DNA from: CAVOJV01 sp963696325
GTDB lineage: Bacteria; Pseudomonadota; Gammaproteobacteria; Competibacterales; Competibacteraceae
Reading direction: 5' to 3'
NCBI GenBank assembly: GCA_963696325.1
Contig: CAVOJV010000014.1
Coordinates: forward strand, 20,221-84,220
Length of the DNA: 64,000 bases
In this document: piece after piece, positions 43,609 through 52,430 of the stretch
Layout: every line of letters starts with the position of its first letter
How positions within the stretch are numbered: the first letter of the stretch is position 1
Made by a program: the position numbers and the translations under genes
The notes under the pieces: generated by a model
What the model was told of the DNA's origin: nothing
Databases searched by the model: none
The model's input: the letters and a program-made list of their open reading frames with translations, nothing else

Positions 43609-44573
43609 ACTATACAAGCATCATAGGCACGGGCGGCTATTTGCCAGAGAAGGTACTTACCAACGCAGATCTGGAAAAAATGGTTGATACGTCGGATGCC
43701 TGGATACGCGAGCGCACCGGCGTGGAGCAACGCCATATCGCTGCGCCGGGCCAGACCACCTGCGACCTGGCTGAGATTGCTTCCCGCCGGGCCATCGAGG
43801 CGGCGGGTGCGGAGCCGGCCAGCATCGATATGATCATCCTGGCAACCACCACCCCTGACCATATTTTCCCCAGTGTGGCCACCCAGCTCCAGGACCGCCT
43901 GGGTAATTACGGTTGCCCCGCCTTCGATATCCAGGCGGTATGCACCGGCTTCGTCTATGCCTTGGGCATCGCCGATCAATTTATCCGCGCCGGCGGCGCG
44001 CGCCGCATCCTGGTGGTGGGCGCCGAGACCTTTTCCCGCATCATCGACTGGAGCAACCGCGACACCTGTATCCTGTTCGGCGATGGCGCCGGGGCCGTGG
44101 TGGTGGAAGCTTCTCCCACGCCTGGCATCATCTCTTCCCATCTCCATGCCGATGGCCGCTACAAAGATCTTCTCTGGGTGCCGGCCGGTGTCTCTACGGG
44201 CTTCGATGGCACCCGTCGGAATGCCCCGTATGTGGAGATGCGCGGCAACGAAGTCTTCAAGGCAGCCGTCAAAACCCTGGGCAACATTGTCGATGAAACC
44301 TTGAAGGCTAATAACCTGGGGCCTGGAGACGTGGACTGGCTGATTCCCCATCAAGCCAACGCCAGGATTATCGATGCCACCGCCAGGAAACTGGGAATGC
44401 CGGTGGAGCGGGTAGTGGCTACGGTGAAAACGCACGGTAATACCTCTGCCGCATCGGTACCACTGGCCCTTGATGTCGCCGTGCGCGACGGCCGCATCCA
44501 GCGCGGCGATACGGTACTGCTGGAGGCCTTCGGAGGCGGGTTTACCTGGGGCGCCATCCTCCTTAAGTACTAA
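43605..44573 (+). CDS. fabH: 3-oxoacyl-ACP synthase III
   Basis: A 322-residue condensing enzyme that starts fatty-acid synthesis from acetyl-CoA and malonyl-ACP. The catalytic cysteine is in FDIQAVCTGFVYAL near residue 112, the histidine in WLIPHQANARI and the asparagine in VKTHGNTSAASVPLAL. TTG 43605 is the only plausible start and overlaps the plsX stop. The next gene is fabG, only 43 bases on; fabD, which usually lies between them, is absent. Confidence 0.9.
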   Translation: MNYTSIIGTGGYLPEKVLTNADLEKMVDTSDAWIRERTGVEQRHIAAPGQTTCDLAEIASRRAIEAAGAEPASIDMIILATTTPDHIFPSVATQLQDRLGNYGCPAFDIQAVCTGFVYALGIADQFIRAGGARRILVVGAETFSRIIDWSNRDTCILFGDGAGAVVVEASPTPGIISSHLHADGRYKDLLWVPAGVSTGFDGTRRNAPYVEMRGNEVFKAAVKTLGNIVDETLKANNLGPGDVDWLIPHQANARIIDATARKLGMPVERVVATVKTHGNTSAASVPLALDVAVRDGRIQRGDTVLLEAFGGGFTWGAILLKY

Positions 44574-44616
44574 TGATGAACGCAGCCATTGAGCGCTTCG
44601 GCGAGGAGGGGACAAC

Positions 44617-45360
44617 ATGAATCTGGACGGCGAAATCGCCTTGGTCAGCGGTGGCAGCCGTGGCATTGGCCAGGCCATTATCCGGGAGTTGGGGCGATGC
44701 GGCGCCATCGCCATCGGTACAGCTACCTCCGAAGCCGGTGCCGAGGCTATCAGTCAGGATCTGCTGCAGCTGGGGTTCAAGGGCCGCGGCCTGTGCCTGG
44801 ACGTAACCGATCCCGCTTCCGTGGAGGATGTCGTCAAGGCCGTCAGCCAGGAATTCGGTAGCCCCAGCATCCTGGTCAATAACGCCGGCATCACCCGCGA
44901 CAATCTCCTGCTGCGCATGAAGGAGGCAGAATGGGATATTATCCTTAATACTAATCTATCGTCGGTTTACCGGCTCAGCAAGGCGGTACTGCGGGGCATG
45001 ATGAAGGCGCGCCACGGTCGTATCGTCAGTATTACCTCGGTGATTGGCGCTACGGGCAATGCCGGACAGGCCAACTACGCGGCGGCCAAGGCCGGAATAG
45101 TCGGCTTCACCAAATCTCTGGCCCGTGAGGTCGGTTCGCGGGGCATTACGGTCAACGCCGTGGCGCCGGGTTTCATCGATACCGACATGACCCGAGCCTT
45201 GCCCGTGGAACAACGCGAGACCCTGGTGCAGGGGATTCCCCTGAACCGCCTGGGCGATGTGCAGGATATCGCCTATGCGGTGGCGTTCCTGGTTTCTAAG
45301 GCAGCGGCTTACATCACTGGCGAGACTCTGCATGTGAATGGCGGGATGTACATGAGCTAA
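44617..45360 (+). CDS. fabG: 3-oxoacyl-ACP reductase
   Basis: A 247-residue NADPH-dependent SDR of the fatty-acid elongation cycle. VSGGSRGIGQAIIRELGRCG is the cofactor loop, NNAGITRDNLLLRM the FabG-type NAG region, SITSVIG and YAAAKAG the catalytic residues, and TGETLHVNGGMYMS the end. GAGGAGG precedes the ATG. It follows fabH directly and precedes acpP by 173 bases. Confidence 0.9.
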   Translation: MNLDGEIALVSGGSRGIGQAIIRELGRCGAIAIGTATSEAGAEAISQDLLQLGFKGRGLCLDVTDPASVEDVVKAVSQEFGSPSILVNNAGITRDNLLLRMKEAEWDIILNTNLSSVYRLSKAVLRGMMKARHGRIVSITSVIGATGNAGQANYAAAKAGIVGFTKSLAREVGSRGITVNAVAPGFIDTDMTRALPVEQRETLVQGIPLNRLGDVQDIAYAVAFLVSKAAAYITGETLHVNGGMYMS

Positions 45361-45533
45361 GCGGAGTTTATTTTTCAGTTTTTTGATAGCCGTGATCTAT
45401 TTAATTCTTATAGTTTTTTCGGCTTATGCCGTCTCTTGGCTTGAGCGCTGATGGTGGATTGAGTAGTGCGTTTTACTTACAATAACCGCGGCAACGCGGT
45501 TGTCCGAGTTCACTAGTGAGGAAGAAAACGATC

Positions 45534-45776
45534 ATGAGTAATATCGAAGCACGCGTCAAAAAGATCATCATGGACCAATTGGGTGTCAAGGAAGAACAGG
45601 TGACGAATGACGCTTCCTTCGTGGAAGATCTTGGCGCTGATTCTCTGGATACCGTTGAGTTAGTGATGGCCTTGGAGGAAGAATTCGAATGCGAGATCCC
45701 CGATGAGGATGCCGAGAAAATCACCACGGTCCAGCAGGCGATCGACTACGTGACTGCTCACTTGGGAAAAAGTTGA
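45534..45776 (+). CDS. acpP: Acyl carrier protein
   Basis: An 80-residue acidic protein. The phosphopantetheine serine lies in EDLGADSLDTVELVMALEEE; the start MSNIEARVKKIIMDQLG and the end VQQAIDYVTAHL are typical. GAGGAAG precedes ATG 45534; the frame extends six codons upstream. The 173-base upstream spacer contains AT-rich sequence that could hold an extra promoter, as is common for acpP. Confidence 0.95.
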   Translation: MSNIEARVKKIIMDQLGVKEEQVTNDASFVEDLGADSLDTVELVMALEEEFECEIPDEDAEKITTVQQAIDYVTAHLGKS

Positions 45777-45866
45777 CTGCGCTGGTTCAGCGTGGCTAGC
45801 CGCCGCCGCTCACGCGTGCTTGCGGCTAGTGTTCTTCTGGACCTGGGCACATAAGAGGGTAGCCAT

Positions 45867-47108
45867 TTGGCCAAAAGACGTGTTGTTGTAACCGGCATGG
45901 GAATTATCTCCCCGGTAGGAAACAGCGTGCCTATCGCGTGGGCCAATGTCCTGGCCGGGAATAGCGGAATCGAGCCTATCACTGCCTTTGATGTGAGCAG
46001 GTTCCCCGTGCGGTTCGGGGGTGCCGTCAAGGACTTCGAGGTGCAGCATTACATCGGCCCCAAGGATGTCAAGAAGATGGATGCCTTTATCCATTACGGC
46101 ATTGCTGCGGCTGTCCAGGCCATCGAGGACGCGGGGATCGAGGTGGTCGAGGCCAATGCCGATCGTATCGGGGTATCCATCGGCTCCGGCATCGGCGGAT
46201 TGCCAGGAATTGAAGAAGGCCATGCCGCGTTTCTCAAGGGTGGTCCCCGCAGGATCACGCCCTTCTTTGTGCCTCGCAGCATCATAAACATGATTTCCGG
46301 CAACCTGTCCATCATGTATGGGATAAAAGGCCCCAATATCGCCCTCGTCACCGCCTGCACCACCGGTACGCACAGCATCGGCCTGGCGGGCCGGATGATC
46401 GCCTATGGAGATGCCGATGTGATGATCGCCGGTGGCGCCGAGATGGCGACCACGCCCACCGGCCTGTGCGGGTTTGCGGCGGCCCGTGCGCTGTCCACCC
46501 GCAACGCTGATCCGCCAGCCGCCAGTCGGCCCTGGGATCGGGATCGGGATGGTTTCGTGTTGAGCGACGGCGCTGGGGTGGTGGTACTGGAGGAGTATGA
46601 ATACGCCAGGCGGCGTGGCGCCCGTATTTACGCCGAGTTGGTCGGTTTTGGCATGAGTGGCGACGCCTATCACATGACTCTGCCTTCCCAGGATGGCGAC
46701 GGGGCGCGGCGCTGTATGCTCAACGCCCTGCGGGACGCCGGGCTCGCTCCCGACGCTGTCGAATACATCAATGCGCACGGTACTTCCACGCCTGCCGGTG
46801 ACCGGGCGGAAAGCGACGCGGTGAAGGCCACCTTCGGCGCGCATGCCTACCGGCTTGCCATCAGCTCCACCAAATCCATGACCGGTCATTTGCTGGGGGC
46901 CGCCGGCGGTGTCGAGGCGGTGTTTTCGGTACTGGCGCTTCGCGATCAGGTGGTGCCGCCAACGATCAACCTGGATAATCCCGAGCCGGAATGCGATCTG
47001 GATTATATCCCCCATAACGCGCGTGAAATGAGGCTCCAAACGGTGCTGTCGAATTCCTTCGGCTTTGGAGGAACCAACGGTACCATCATCTTCCAAAAGC
47101 TGGCTTGA
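45867..47108 (+). CDS. fabF: 3-oxoacyl-ACP synthase II
   Basis: A 413-residue condensing enzyme of chain elongation. VVVTGMGIISPVGNSVPIAW is the start, the catalytic cysteine is in LVTACTTGTHSIGLA, and the histidines are in INAHGTSTPAGD and SMTGHLLGAAGG. TTG 45867 follows AAGAGGGT. It ends with NSFGFGGTNGTIIF, complete. Confidence 0.95.
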   Translation: MAKRRVVVTGMGIISPVGNSVPIAWANVLAGNSGIEPITAFDVSRFPVRFGGAVKDFEVQHYIGPKDVKKMDAFIHYGIAAAVQAIEDAGIEVVEANADRIGVSIGSGIGGLPGIEEGHAAFLKGGPRRITPFFVPRSIINMISGNLSIMYGIKGPNIALVTACTTGTHSIGLAGRMIAYGDADVMIAGGAEMATTPTGLCGFAAARALSTRNADPPAASRPWDRDRDGFVLSDGAGVVVLEEYEYARRRGARIYAELVGFGMSGDAYHMTLPSQDGDGARRCMLNALRDAGLAPDAVEYINAHGTSTPAGDRAESDAVKATFGAHAYRLAISSTKSMTGHLLGAAGGVEAVFSVLALRDQVVPPTINLDNPEPECDLDYIPHNAREMRLQTVLSNSFGFGGTNGTIIFQKLA

Positions 47109-47114
47109 GCCGGT

Positions 47115-47136
47115 CTCCCCCGGGATGTCGGGGGAG
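47115..47136 (+). terminator. GC-rich stem-loop after fabF
   Basis: CTCCCCCG (47115-47122) and CGGGGGAG (47129-47136) pair perfectly around a 6-base loop, seven bases after the fabF stop. There is no T-run, so termination may be weak and partial read-through into mltG is likely. Confidence 0.45.
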
Positions 47137-47256
47137 CGCGAGCGCCGCTTGAACAGCCTATTCCCCCAGTTGCATGCCTACGCAGCGGTTGCTGGCTAGT
47201 TTCCCCGATCCTGTAGAACATGTCGGTCCGAGTGGGCAGAGCGGCTGACAAGCGGC

Positions 47257-48282
47257 ATGCAGCGAATCTATAAGCGGACCTGGTATACACGCGTGCTGGT
47301 GGCCCTGCTCACGGTTGGGGGAGTGGCGAGTATCGTTCTCTACGCCGATTTTCGCGCCTTCATGGACACCCCGCTGGAGCTGCCTGAACAGGGTTTGACC
47401 CTGGTCGTGGAACCCGGTAAGTCCATGGCAGCCATCGCCCAGCGACTCCGGCGCCAGGCTGGGCTGCGCGTGCCCCTGTATTGGCAGCTCTACGCCCATC
47501 TGACCGGTTCAGCCTCGCGCATCCGGGCCGGCGAATATGCCATAACCCGTGGCGCCACGCCGCGCACCCTGCTGGCGCAACTGGTATCCGGCCGGGTAAT
47601 GCAGCACGCGCTGACCATCGTGGAGGGCTGGACGTTCCGGCAGATGCTGGCGGCTATCGCCGGTCATGAGAAGCTCAAGCATACACTGCGAGGGCTGGAC
47701 GATGCCGCGATCATGGCGCGCCTGGGGCATCCCGGCGAACACCCGGAGGGACGTTTCTTCCCGGATACCTATTATTTCCCCGCCGGCACCAGTGACCTGG
47801 CTTTTTTACGGCGAGCCTACGCCACCCTGGAGTGGCGTTTAAGTCAGGCATGGCAGCGGCGCGCTTCCCAGTTGCCGCTGCAAAGTCCCTACCAGGCATT
47901 GGTGCTGGCATCGATCATCGAAAAGGAGACCGCGCTTCCCGGCGAGCGGCGCGAGATTGCAGGCGTATTCATCCGTCGCCTGCAAAAAGATATGCTCTTG
48001 CAGACCGATCCCGCGGTGATCTATGGCCTGGGCGAGGCATTCGACGGCGATATCCGCCGCCGCGACCTGCTCGCCGATACACCCTACAATACCTATATCC
48101 GCAAGGGTTTGCCGCCCACCCCGATTGCCTTGCCTGGAGCGGATTCCCTGACTGCCGCCGTCAACCCGGCACCCGGTGACGCGCTCTACTTCGTCGCCAC
48201 GGGGGCCGGGGGGCATGTGTTTTCCAGCACACTGGAGGAGCACAACCAAGCGGTGCGCCAGTATCAACTGAACAGGCGTTAG
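47257..48282 (+). CDS. mltG: Endolytic murein transglycosylase MltG
   Basis: A 341-residue inner-membrane protein: one N-terminal helix (VLVALLTVGGVASIVLYADF), a LysM-like region and the YceG domain. The catalytic glutamate is in LVLASIIEKETALPGERREI; RFFPDTYYFPAGTS, DPAVIYGLGEAFDGDIRRRD and YNTYIRKGLPPTPIALPG are conserved blocks. It cuts nascent glycan strands to set their length. pabC, often present between fabF and mltG, is missing. In most relatives tmk follows directly; here a minus-strand gene intervenes. Confidence 0.9.
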   Translation: MQRIYKRTWYTRVLVALLTVGGVASIVLYADFRAFMDTPLELPEQGLTLVVEPGKSMAAIAQRLRRQAGLRVPLYWQLYAHLTGSASRIRAGEYAITRGATPRTLLAQLVSGRVMQHALTIVEGWTFRQMLAAIAGHEKLKHTLRGLDDAAIMARLGHPGEHPEGRFFPDTYYFPAGTSDLAFLRRAYATLEWRLSQAWQRRASQLPLQSPYQALVLASIIEKETALPGERREIAGVFIRRLQKDMLLQTDPAVIYGLGEAFDGDIRRRDLLADTPYNTYIRKGLPPTPIALPGADSLTAAVNPAPGDALYFVATGAGGHVFSSTLEEHNQAVRQYQLNRR

Positions 48283-48351
48283 AACCGCTAGTCCATAACC
48301 TCAGAGTTGACTTGCGGCAACGCTCTGCCAGGATGCCTGCGGCCTGAAAGC

Positions 48352-50133
48352 CTAGTCGTAGATCAAATCGCCGAGCGAGCCGCCGGGTGGAATCATCGGT
48401 TTGACATCTTCCTTTCTGTCTATCCACACATCGACCACATAGGGCTTGTTATCGCTCAACACACTTTGCAGGCATGGGATCACGTCCGCCGTCTTGGTTA
48501 TCCGCAGCGTGTTGATGCCCGGAAAGACTTTTCCCAAATTCAAGAAATTGGGGTTGGGAACTCTGCATTCATTGCTTTCTACACAGGCCGGATCGCATTC
48601 GGAGGTTCTGGAAAGGCAGGTCTCGTAATGCTGGCCTTCGTTGAACATGTCTTCCCATTGCCGAACCATGCCCAGATACCCATTGTTCAAAATGAATATC
48701 TTTACTGGTATCCGGTTGGCCGAGATAGTCGCGAGTTCCTGTATATTCATCTGGAAACTGCCATCACCATCGATACAGATGATGGTCTTATCGGGATGGG
48801 CGTAATAGGCGCCGATAGCGGCCGGCAGCCCAAAACCCATCGTTCCCAATCCGCCCGAGCTGACCCACTGGCGCGGTTCCTGAAAGTTGTAGTAGAGCGC
48901 CGTCCACATCTGGTGCTGCCCTACCCCAGTTACCACGATTCCAGTTTTATTGGTGAGCTGAGATAGCTGCTCGATGAGGTATTGTGGCTTGATATAATTC
49001 TGACTGGGTTCATAGTTTGTTAATGAATGCTTGGCTTTCCAGGCATCTATTGTGTTGAACCATGCAGACGTATCTCTCCCTCTGATATGCAACTGGTTGG
49101 CATATTCAAGAAAATCCTTGGCATTCGCGTGCAGCTCATAATTCGTGGAGATATTCTTGCTTATCTCCGCGCAATCGATATCCACATGGGCGATGGTTGC
49201 TCCTCTGCCGAACTCCTTGACCGCTACCCGGTCGTCGAACCTTGAGCCTAGCGCCAGTATAAAGTCAGCATTTTTTAGCGCATAGTTCGCCGCGACGGTG
49301 CCGTGCATGCCAGGCATTCCCAGGAATAGCGGGTTGTCATGATTGACGGCGCCTAAACCCATAAAGGTGAGCGTGATCGGGAGATGGTATTTTTCCACGA
49401 ATCGCTTCAGCTCCTTGCTGGCGTCGGTGCTTATTATGCCGCCGCCCGCTTTTACCACCGGCCGTTCGGCGGCCAGCAGGGCCTCAAGCAAGGCATGGGC
49501 ATCCTCCTTATTCATTGCCACATCTGGATGGTAGCTTTTCTGTGTTCTTACCTTATGACTATTGGTTGTTTTGCCCAGCAATGCATTCTTGCATATATCC
49601 ACCACTACCGGCCCCGGCCTGCCACTCCGGGCGATATAAAATGCCTGCCGTAATACCGCGCCCAGATCCTCGACATTTTTGACTAGGTAGTTATGTTTTG
49701 AAATGGGTCTAGTGATTCCCACCATGTCCACTTCTTGAAAGGCATCGTTGCCAATCATCGCGCTGGGAACCTGACCTGTTATGAATACGCAGGGTACCGA
49801 ATCCTTGTAGGCATCGGCTATTGGCGTGACGAGGTTGGTCGAACCGGGTCCCGAGGTGGCCAGCGCAACGCCTACTTTGCCGCTGACCCTGGCATAACCC
49901 TCTGCGGCATGGCCGGCGCCGCCTTCCTGTCTAAAAAGAACGAAGTGAGGGGCTTGCTGCTTCCTCTTCATCCGTGCATTCAACTCAACATGGAGTGGAA
50001 TTACTGCACCACCAGTGTGGCCGAAAAGGTATTCCACCCCCATTTCATTAAGGACATCGATGACTATTTCAGCGCCGCTTTTCTCTGTTTGTGGATGCGC
50101 CCTGGTTTCAATTGTTTCTTTCATATTCAACAT
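48352..50133 (-). CDS. Acetolactate synthase large-subunit-like ThDP enzyme with a cysteine-rich insert
   Basis: A 593-residue thiamine-diphosphate enzyme. FRQEGGAGHAAEGYARVSG contains the catalytic glutamate, SGPGSTNLVTPIADAYKDS the AHAS core, and IICIDGDGSFQMNIQELATI with FILNN the ThDP-Mg site. Overall it looks like an AHAS catalytic subunit that makes acetolactate for branched amino acids. Unusual is CLSRTSECDPACVESNEC at residues 506-523, four cysteines where other AHAS enzymes have a short loop. No small regulatory subunit gene (ilvN) is adjacent. Codon use is AT-richer than the flanks and the gene breaks mltG-tmk on the opposite strand, suggesting insertion. ATG 50133 is used; ATG 50124 is also possible. 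Confidence 0.7.
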   Translation of the reverse strand: MLNMKETIETRAHPQTEKSGAEIVIDVLNEMGVEYLFGHTGGAVIPLHVELNARMKRKQQAPHFVLFRQEGGAGHAAEGYARVSGKVGVALATSGPGSTNLVTPIADAYKDSVPCVFITGQVPSAMIGNDAFQEVDMVGITRPISKHNYLVKNVEDLGAVLRQAFYIARSGRPGPVVVDICKNALLGKTTNSHKVRTQKSYHPDVAMNKEDAHALLEALLAAERPVVKAGGGIISTDASKELKRFVEKYHLPITLTFMGLGAVNHDNPLFLGMPGMHGTVAANYALKNADFILALGSRFDDRVAVKEFGRGATIAHVDIDCAEISKNISTNYELHANAKDFLEYANQLHIRGRDTSAWFNTIDAWKAKHSLTNYEPSQNYIKPQYLIEQLSQLTNKTGIVVTGVGQHQMWTALYYNFQEPRQWVSSGGLGTMGFGLPAAIGAYYAHPDKTIICIDGDGSFQMNIQELATISANRIPVKIFILNNGYLGMVRQWEDMFNEGQHYETCLSRTSECDPACVESNECRVPNPNFLNLGKVFPGINTLRITKTADVIPCLQSVLSDNKPYVVDVWIDRKEDVKPMIPPGGSLGDLIYD

Positions 50134-50358
50134 ATTGTTACCTATAAAGTATAAACGGATCTTTCTATGAATATTCTGAATTAAGCCTGTTCCGCACTTA
50201 CTCTGATGTTATTATAATCCTGCAATGATGTTGTGCTGGCTATTGAACTTGTGGTTGGCGAGCCATAAACCCCGCCGCTACCGTCCGCTCCCACCGTTTG
50301 AACATGTTACCATTCTACACATCTCGGCGCGGTAGCGGCAGGTTGGAAACGGATAATC
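50134..50358. promoter_or_regulatory. Divergent promoter region between the acetolactate-synthase-like gene and tmk
   Basis: Overlapping TATAAT hexamers exist on both strands (minus 50211-50216, plus 50213-50218) in ATTATAAT. No good -35 was found for either. GTTGGAAACGGATA before 50359 offers only a weak ribosome site for tmk. Confidence 0.3.
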
Positions 50359-50979
50359 ATGAAAGGCAAATTTATTACCGTGGAGGGCGTGGAAGGCGCG
50401 GGAAAGTCTACCCAGGCGGTTTTCCTGCACGACTATCTGGAAGCTGTCGGCCAGCGCGTGGTATTAACCCGGGAGCCGGGGGGCACCGGCCTGGGCGAGC
50501 AACTTCGTGCCTTACTGCTGGACCACCGCGAGGACGGCATGGCTGCCGACAGTGAATTGCTGCTCATGTTTGCGGCCCGCGCCGAGCACCTCGCGCGGGT
50601 CATTCGGCCAGCGCTGGAAAATGGGGATTGGGTGGTGTGTGATCGTTTCACGGATGCCACCTATGCCTATCAGGGAGGCGGGCGGGCAATCCCCTGGGTG
50701 CGTATCGCCGTGCTGGAGGACTGGGTGCAGGGTCCCTTGCGACCCGAGCTGACCTTGCTGCTTGATCTCCCCGTCAGGGAGGGACTGGCGCGAGCCGGGC
50801 GGCGCGGCCTGAATGACCGCTTCGAGAGCGAGGATCTGGCTTTCTTTCAGCGGGTGCGGAGCGCCTATCTGGATTTGGCGAAGCGCCACCCCCAGCGTTA
50901 CCGGGTGATCGACGCCGACCGTCCCGTTGAGGTCGTGCGGGGCGCCGTGGAAGGCACTCTTCTGACCTTGCTGGGCTAG
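50359..50979 (+). CDS. tmk: Thymidylate kinase
   Basis: A 206-residue dTMP kinase. FITVEGVEGAGKSTQAVFLH is the P-loop, VVLTREPGGTGLGEQLRALL carries the DR/REPGG motif, VVCDRFTDATYAYQGGGRAI the conserved DRY-like region, and RRGLNDRFESEDLAFFQRVR the lid. It lies 4 bases upstream of holB, the conserved order. Confidence 0.95.
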   Translation: MKGKFITVEGVEGAGKSTQAVFLHDYLEAVGQRVVLTREPGGTGLGEQLRALLLDHREDGMAADSELLLMFAARAEHLARVIRPALENGDWVVCDRFTDATYAYQGGGRAIPWVRIAVLEDWVQGPLRPELTLLLDLPVREGLARAGRRGLNDRFESEDLAFFQRVRSAYLDLAKRHPQRYRVIDADRPVEVVRGAVEGTLLTLLG

Positions 50980-50982
50980 CGG

Positions 50983-51954
50983 ATGGAGGCGCTGTTACCC
51001 TGGCAACGCTCCCAGTGGGAGCAGTGCATGCAACGCAAAGCGGTCGGCCGGCTGCCGCATGCCCTATTGTGTTGTGGGCCCTCGGGGCTTGGCAAACAGA
51101 TGTTCGCCGAACGCCTCGCCCAGGCCCTGCTGTGTCATAGCCCCGGTCAGGATGGATCTCCCTGCGGCCTTTGCCGGTCCTGCCACCTGTTCCTGGGCGG
51201 GAGTCATCCGGACTATATTCAGGTCAAGCCGGCGGAGGTGGGTAAGCCCATCAAGGTCGATCAAGTCCGCGAGCTGTCAGTCTTTATGGGCTACACCAGC
51301 AGCGGTAGTAGTTACAAGATTGCCTTGCTCAATCCAGCGGAACGCATGAACGTCAATGCCGCCAATAGTCTGTTAAAAACGCTGGAAGAACCGCCGGCGG
51401 GGAGCCTGCTGCTGCTGGTGACTTCCACTCCCGCCAGGCTACCGGCCACGGTGCGCAGTCGCTGCCAGAAGCTGGTCTTGCAAGCGCCTACCTCACGGGA
51501 AGCGATGGCCTGGCTGGCCTCCGTCGGGGTGGGTGGCGCCGATCCCGCGCTGCTGTTAAGCCTGTCCGGTGGGGCGCCCTTGCTGGCGCGGGCTTATGCC
51601 GAAACCGATTGTCTGGCGCGGCGTCGGGAGTTGCTCAGCAGCTATACTGAGGTCATTGCCGGCAAAGCCGATCCGGTAAAAGCCGCCGAACTGTGGGTCA
51701 AGGGAAATATGACCGAGAATTTGTGCTGGCTGATCGGTTGGCACATGGACATGATTCGGCTTAAGATGGCTGCTGCTCCCCCGCGGCTGTGCAATCCGGA
51801 TGTACAGGCTGTCTTGCAGCGCCTGACCTGGAGTCTGTCCTCGGAGACACTATTCCGCCGCCTGGATGCAGCGCTTCGCATGCGTGAGTTGTACACAACC
51901 CAGGTTAATCCGCAACTAATGCTGGAATCCTTTCTCGCAGACTGCGCGAACTAA
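50983..51954 (+). CDS. holB: DNA polymerase III delta-prime subunit
   Basis: A 323-residue clamp-loader subunit. LLCCGPSGLGKQMFAERLAQ is the degenerate P-loop, CGLCRSCHLFLGGSHPD the zinc-binding cysteines, and VNAANSLLKTLEEPPAGSLL and TSTPARLPATVRSRCQKLVL the SRC-containing core. It starts 4 bases after tmk. Confidence 0.9.
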   Translation: MEALLPWQRSQWEQCMQRKAVGRLPHALLCCGPSGLGKQMFAERLAQALLCHSPGQDGSPCGLCRSCHLFLGGSHPDYIQVKPAEVGKPIKVDQVRELSVFMGYTSSGSSYKIALLNPAERMNVNAANSLLKTLEEPPAGSLLLLVTSTPARLPATVRSRCQKLVLQAPTSREAMAWLASVGVGGADPALLLSLSGGAPLLARAYAETDCLARRRELLSSYTEVIAGKADPVKAAELWVKGNMTENLCWLIGWHMDMIRLKMAAAPPRLCNPDVQAVLQRLTWSLSSETLFRRLDAALRMRELYTTQVNPQLMLESFLADCAN

Positions 51955-51997
51955 TAAAGCCCACCTTCCCTTCCGGTAGGCAGAGAGGTTGATGACT

Positions 51998-52351
51998 ATG
52001 GCAGCAGAAAAGGTTCCAAAACAAGGTGTTATGTCCTTAGCCATCAGGGACAAGAATTCTTTGTTGGCCGCCTATATGCCGTTTCTCAAGAGTGGCGGCA
52101 TTTTCATTCCTACCGATAAATCGTTTGAACTGGGCGACGAGGTATTTCTATTGCTCAGTCTAATGGAAGACCCCCAGCGTTATCCGGTAACCGGCAAGGT
52201 AGTTTGGATTACCCCCAAGGGTGCGCTGGGCGGCAGGCCTGCCGGTATAGGTATACAGTTCAGCGGCGCGGAGGGCGATAATGTCCAGAAAAAGATCGAT
52301 ACGTATCTGGCCGGTGCCACCCAATCCGAACGTCCTACCTACACCATGTGA
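51998..52351 (+). CDS. pilZ: PilZ-domain protein
   Basis: A 117-residue protein of the type IV pilus PilZ group: GVMSLAIRDKNSLLAAYMPF, FLKSGGIFIPTDKSFELGDE, and GKVVWITPKGALGGRPAGIGIQF. These orthologues lack the RxxxR c-di-GMP motif, as here, and work in pilus assembly. ATG 51998 is preferred over 51992 because AGAGG lies 9 bases before it. It is between holB and tatD as usual. Confidence 0.85.
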   Translation: MAAEKVPKQGVMSLAIRDKNSLLAAYMPFLKSGGIFIPTDKSFELGDEVFLLLSLMEDPQRYPVTGKVVWITPKGALGGRPAGIGIQFSGAEGDNVQKKIDTYLAGATQSERPTYTM

Positions 52352-52430
52352 AAGCAGGCGGTGTCGCCGCCGCTGCCATGATTAATATCACACGGGTTGC
52401 GCCGGCCCGCGTCCGGCCTGATAACTAACC

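Noticed and set aside
44577..44618. Short ORF between fabH and fabG as a fabD remnant
   Set aside because: The 13 residues (MNAAIERFGEEGT) do not match FabD motifs well enough to claim descent.
45810..47096. Minus-strand frame of 428 codons across fabF
   Set aside because: Antisense shadow of fabF, which has all catalytic residues in the plus frame.
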